A stretch of DNA of 5,145 nt from Gammaproteobacteria bacterium (lineage in GTDB: Bacteria; Pseudomonadota; Gammaproteobacteria; Burkholderiales; Burkholderiaceae_C), in assembly GCA_030054245.1 (NCBI GenBank), contig JASGCH010000119.1, forward strand, positions 1 to 5,145, read 5' to 3'. Position 1 is the stretch's first letter. Every line of letters begins with the position of its first letter. Below the pieces are notes generated by a model. The model was not told the DNA's origin and made no database searches. It saw nothing but the letters and a program-made list of their open reading frames with translations. Positions 4,678 through 5,145 of the stretch are shown here, one piece after another. Both the position numbers and the translations under genes were made by a program.

Positions 4678-5145
4678 ATGCCTACCCAACCATTGAAAGC
4701 TCGCTCCAATTCCACTACAGTCCCGCCACCTATTGCCCAATCTCACATGAAGTACTCTTGGCGTAGAGGAGTATCTAAAATGCTTGGTCGGATCTTTACC
4801 ACCACCTTAGTAGGTGCTCTGTCCATCAGCACGACCCTTGCCAATCCGCTACCATTCACCACAGCAGAGAAAGTGGGCATCTCGTCTGAGCGCCTACAAC
4901 GCCTCACCACGAGACTTAAGTCCGAAGTCGACATCGGTCATATGCCGGGTATAGTGATTGCCATCGCCCGCAAGGGTCAGCTCGCCTATTTTGAAACCAT
5001 CGGCTACCGCGACCCTGCGGCAAAAGCACCCATGCCACGCGATGCCATCTTCTCGATCGCCTCCATGACCAAGCCGATGGTCTCGGTCGCCATCATGATG
5101 TTACACGAAGAAGGTAAGCTATTCTTGTCCGATCCTGTCGGCAAG
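4678..5145 (+). CDS. Exported serine hydrolase of the beta-lactamase / class C esterase family (partial, 3' end outside window)
   Basis: The first 156 residues are present. The catalytic SxxK motif is SMTK (Ser129 nucleophile, Lys132 base) in FSIASMTKPMVSVAIMMLHE, followed by EGKLFLSDPVGK; upstream GIVIAIARKGQLAYFETIGY (91-110) is the usual N-terminal strand pair. This places it in the penicillin-binding-protein-like serine hydrolases, which include class C beta-lactamases, EstB-type esterases and D-aminopeptidases. The later YxN and KTG/HxG motifs that separate these lie beyond the window, so substrate is open; the family often lacks beta-lactamase activity. The N-terminus has a long polar region, then WRRGVSK (28-34), a hydrophobic stretch (39-55) and a plausible cleavage after TLA55. 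The RR pair resembles a Tat signal, so export to the periplasm is likely. GC is about 57% over 4861-5100, above the rest of the window, suggesting acquisition from a GC-richer donor. Confidence 0.85.
   Translation, partial: MPTQPLKARSNSTTVPPPIAQSHMKYSWRRGVSKMLGRIFTTTLVGALSISTTLANPLPFTTAEKVGISSERLQRLTTRLKSEVDIGHMPGIVIAIARKGQLAYFETIGYRDPAAKAPMPRDAIFSIASMTKPMVSVAIMMLHEEGKLFLSDPVGK

Overview
The window reads as chromosomal DNA of a Gram-negative bacterium, most likely a proteobacterium. The evidence is a NodI/NodJ-type ABC exporter pair, a ProA of the beta/gamma-proteobacterial type, an AmpD-like peptidoglycan amidase, and a serine hydrolase with an export signal. Most of the window is moderately AT-rich (a hand count of 481-600 gives about 41% GC). 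The last gene is clearly richer (4861-5100, about 57%). Genus and species cannot be fixed from this sequence.

Layout: (1) Positions 1-65 hold the last 20 codons of a probable MFS transporter on the + strand. (2) A short gap (66-188) carries a perfect TATAAT and a strong 12-bp hairpin. (3) A two-gene + strand operon follows: a NodI-like ATPase (189-1106) and a NodJ-like permease (1106-1867) that overlap by one base. (4) A 267-bp gap between convergent genes (1868-2134) is almost filled by a 233-bp element with 26-bp imperfect inverted arms. Each arm sits exactly 17 bases after the stop codon of the gene beside it. (5) On the - strand lie a zinc amidase (2135-2884) and proA (2958-4235), 73 bases apart and possibly co-transcribed. 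(6) A 442-bp non-coding gap (4236-4677) contains nested dyads near proA and a possible promoter for the last gene. (7) A + strand serine hydrolase of the beta-lactamase fold starts at 4678 and runs off the window.

How the genes relate: NodI and NodJ homologues should form one inner-membrane exporter. The amidase acts on peptidoglycan and ProA makes a proline precursor; no shared pathway links them to each other or to the exporter. The window looks like ordinary housekeeping and accessory genes, with one plausible recent arrival (the serine hydrolase). The least explained signal is a small repeat with core TTGC(A/G)CCATC, seen twice as the arms of the 233-bp element and again, diverged, in the two other gaps beside the - strand genes. 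I see no tRNA, rRNA, CRISPR array, transposase gene or recognisable defence system.
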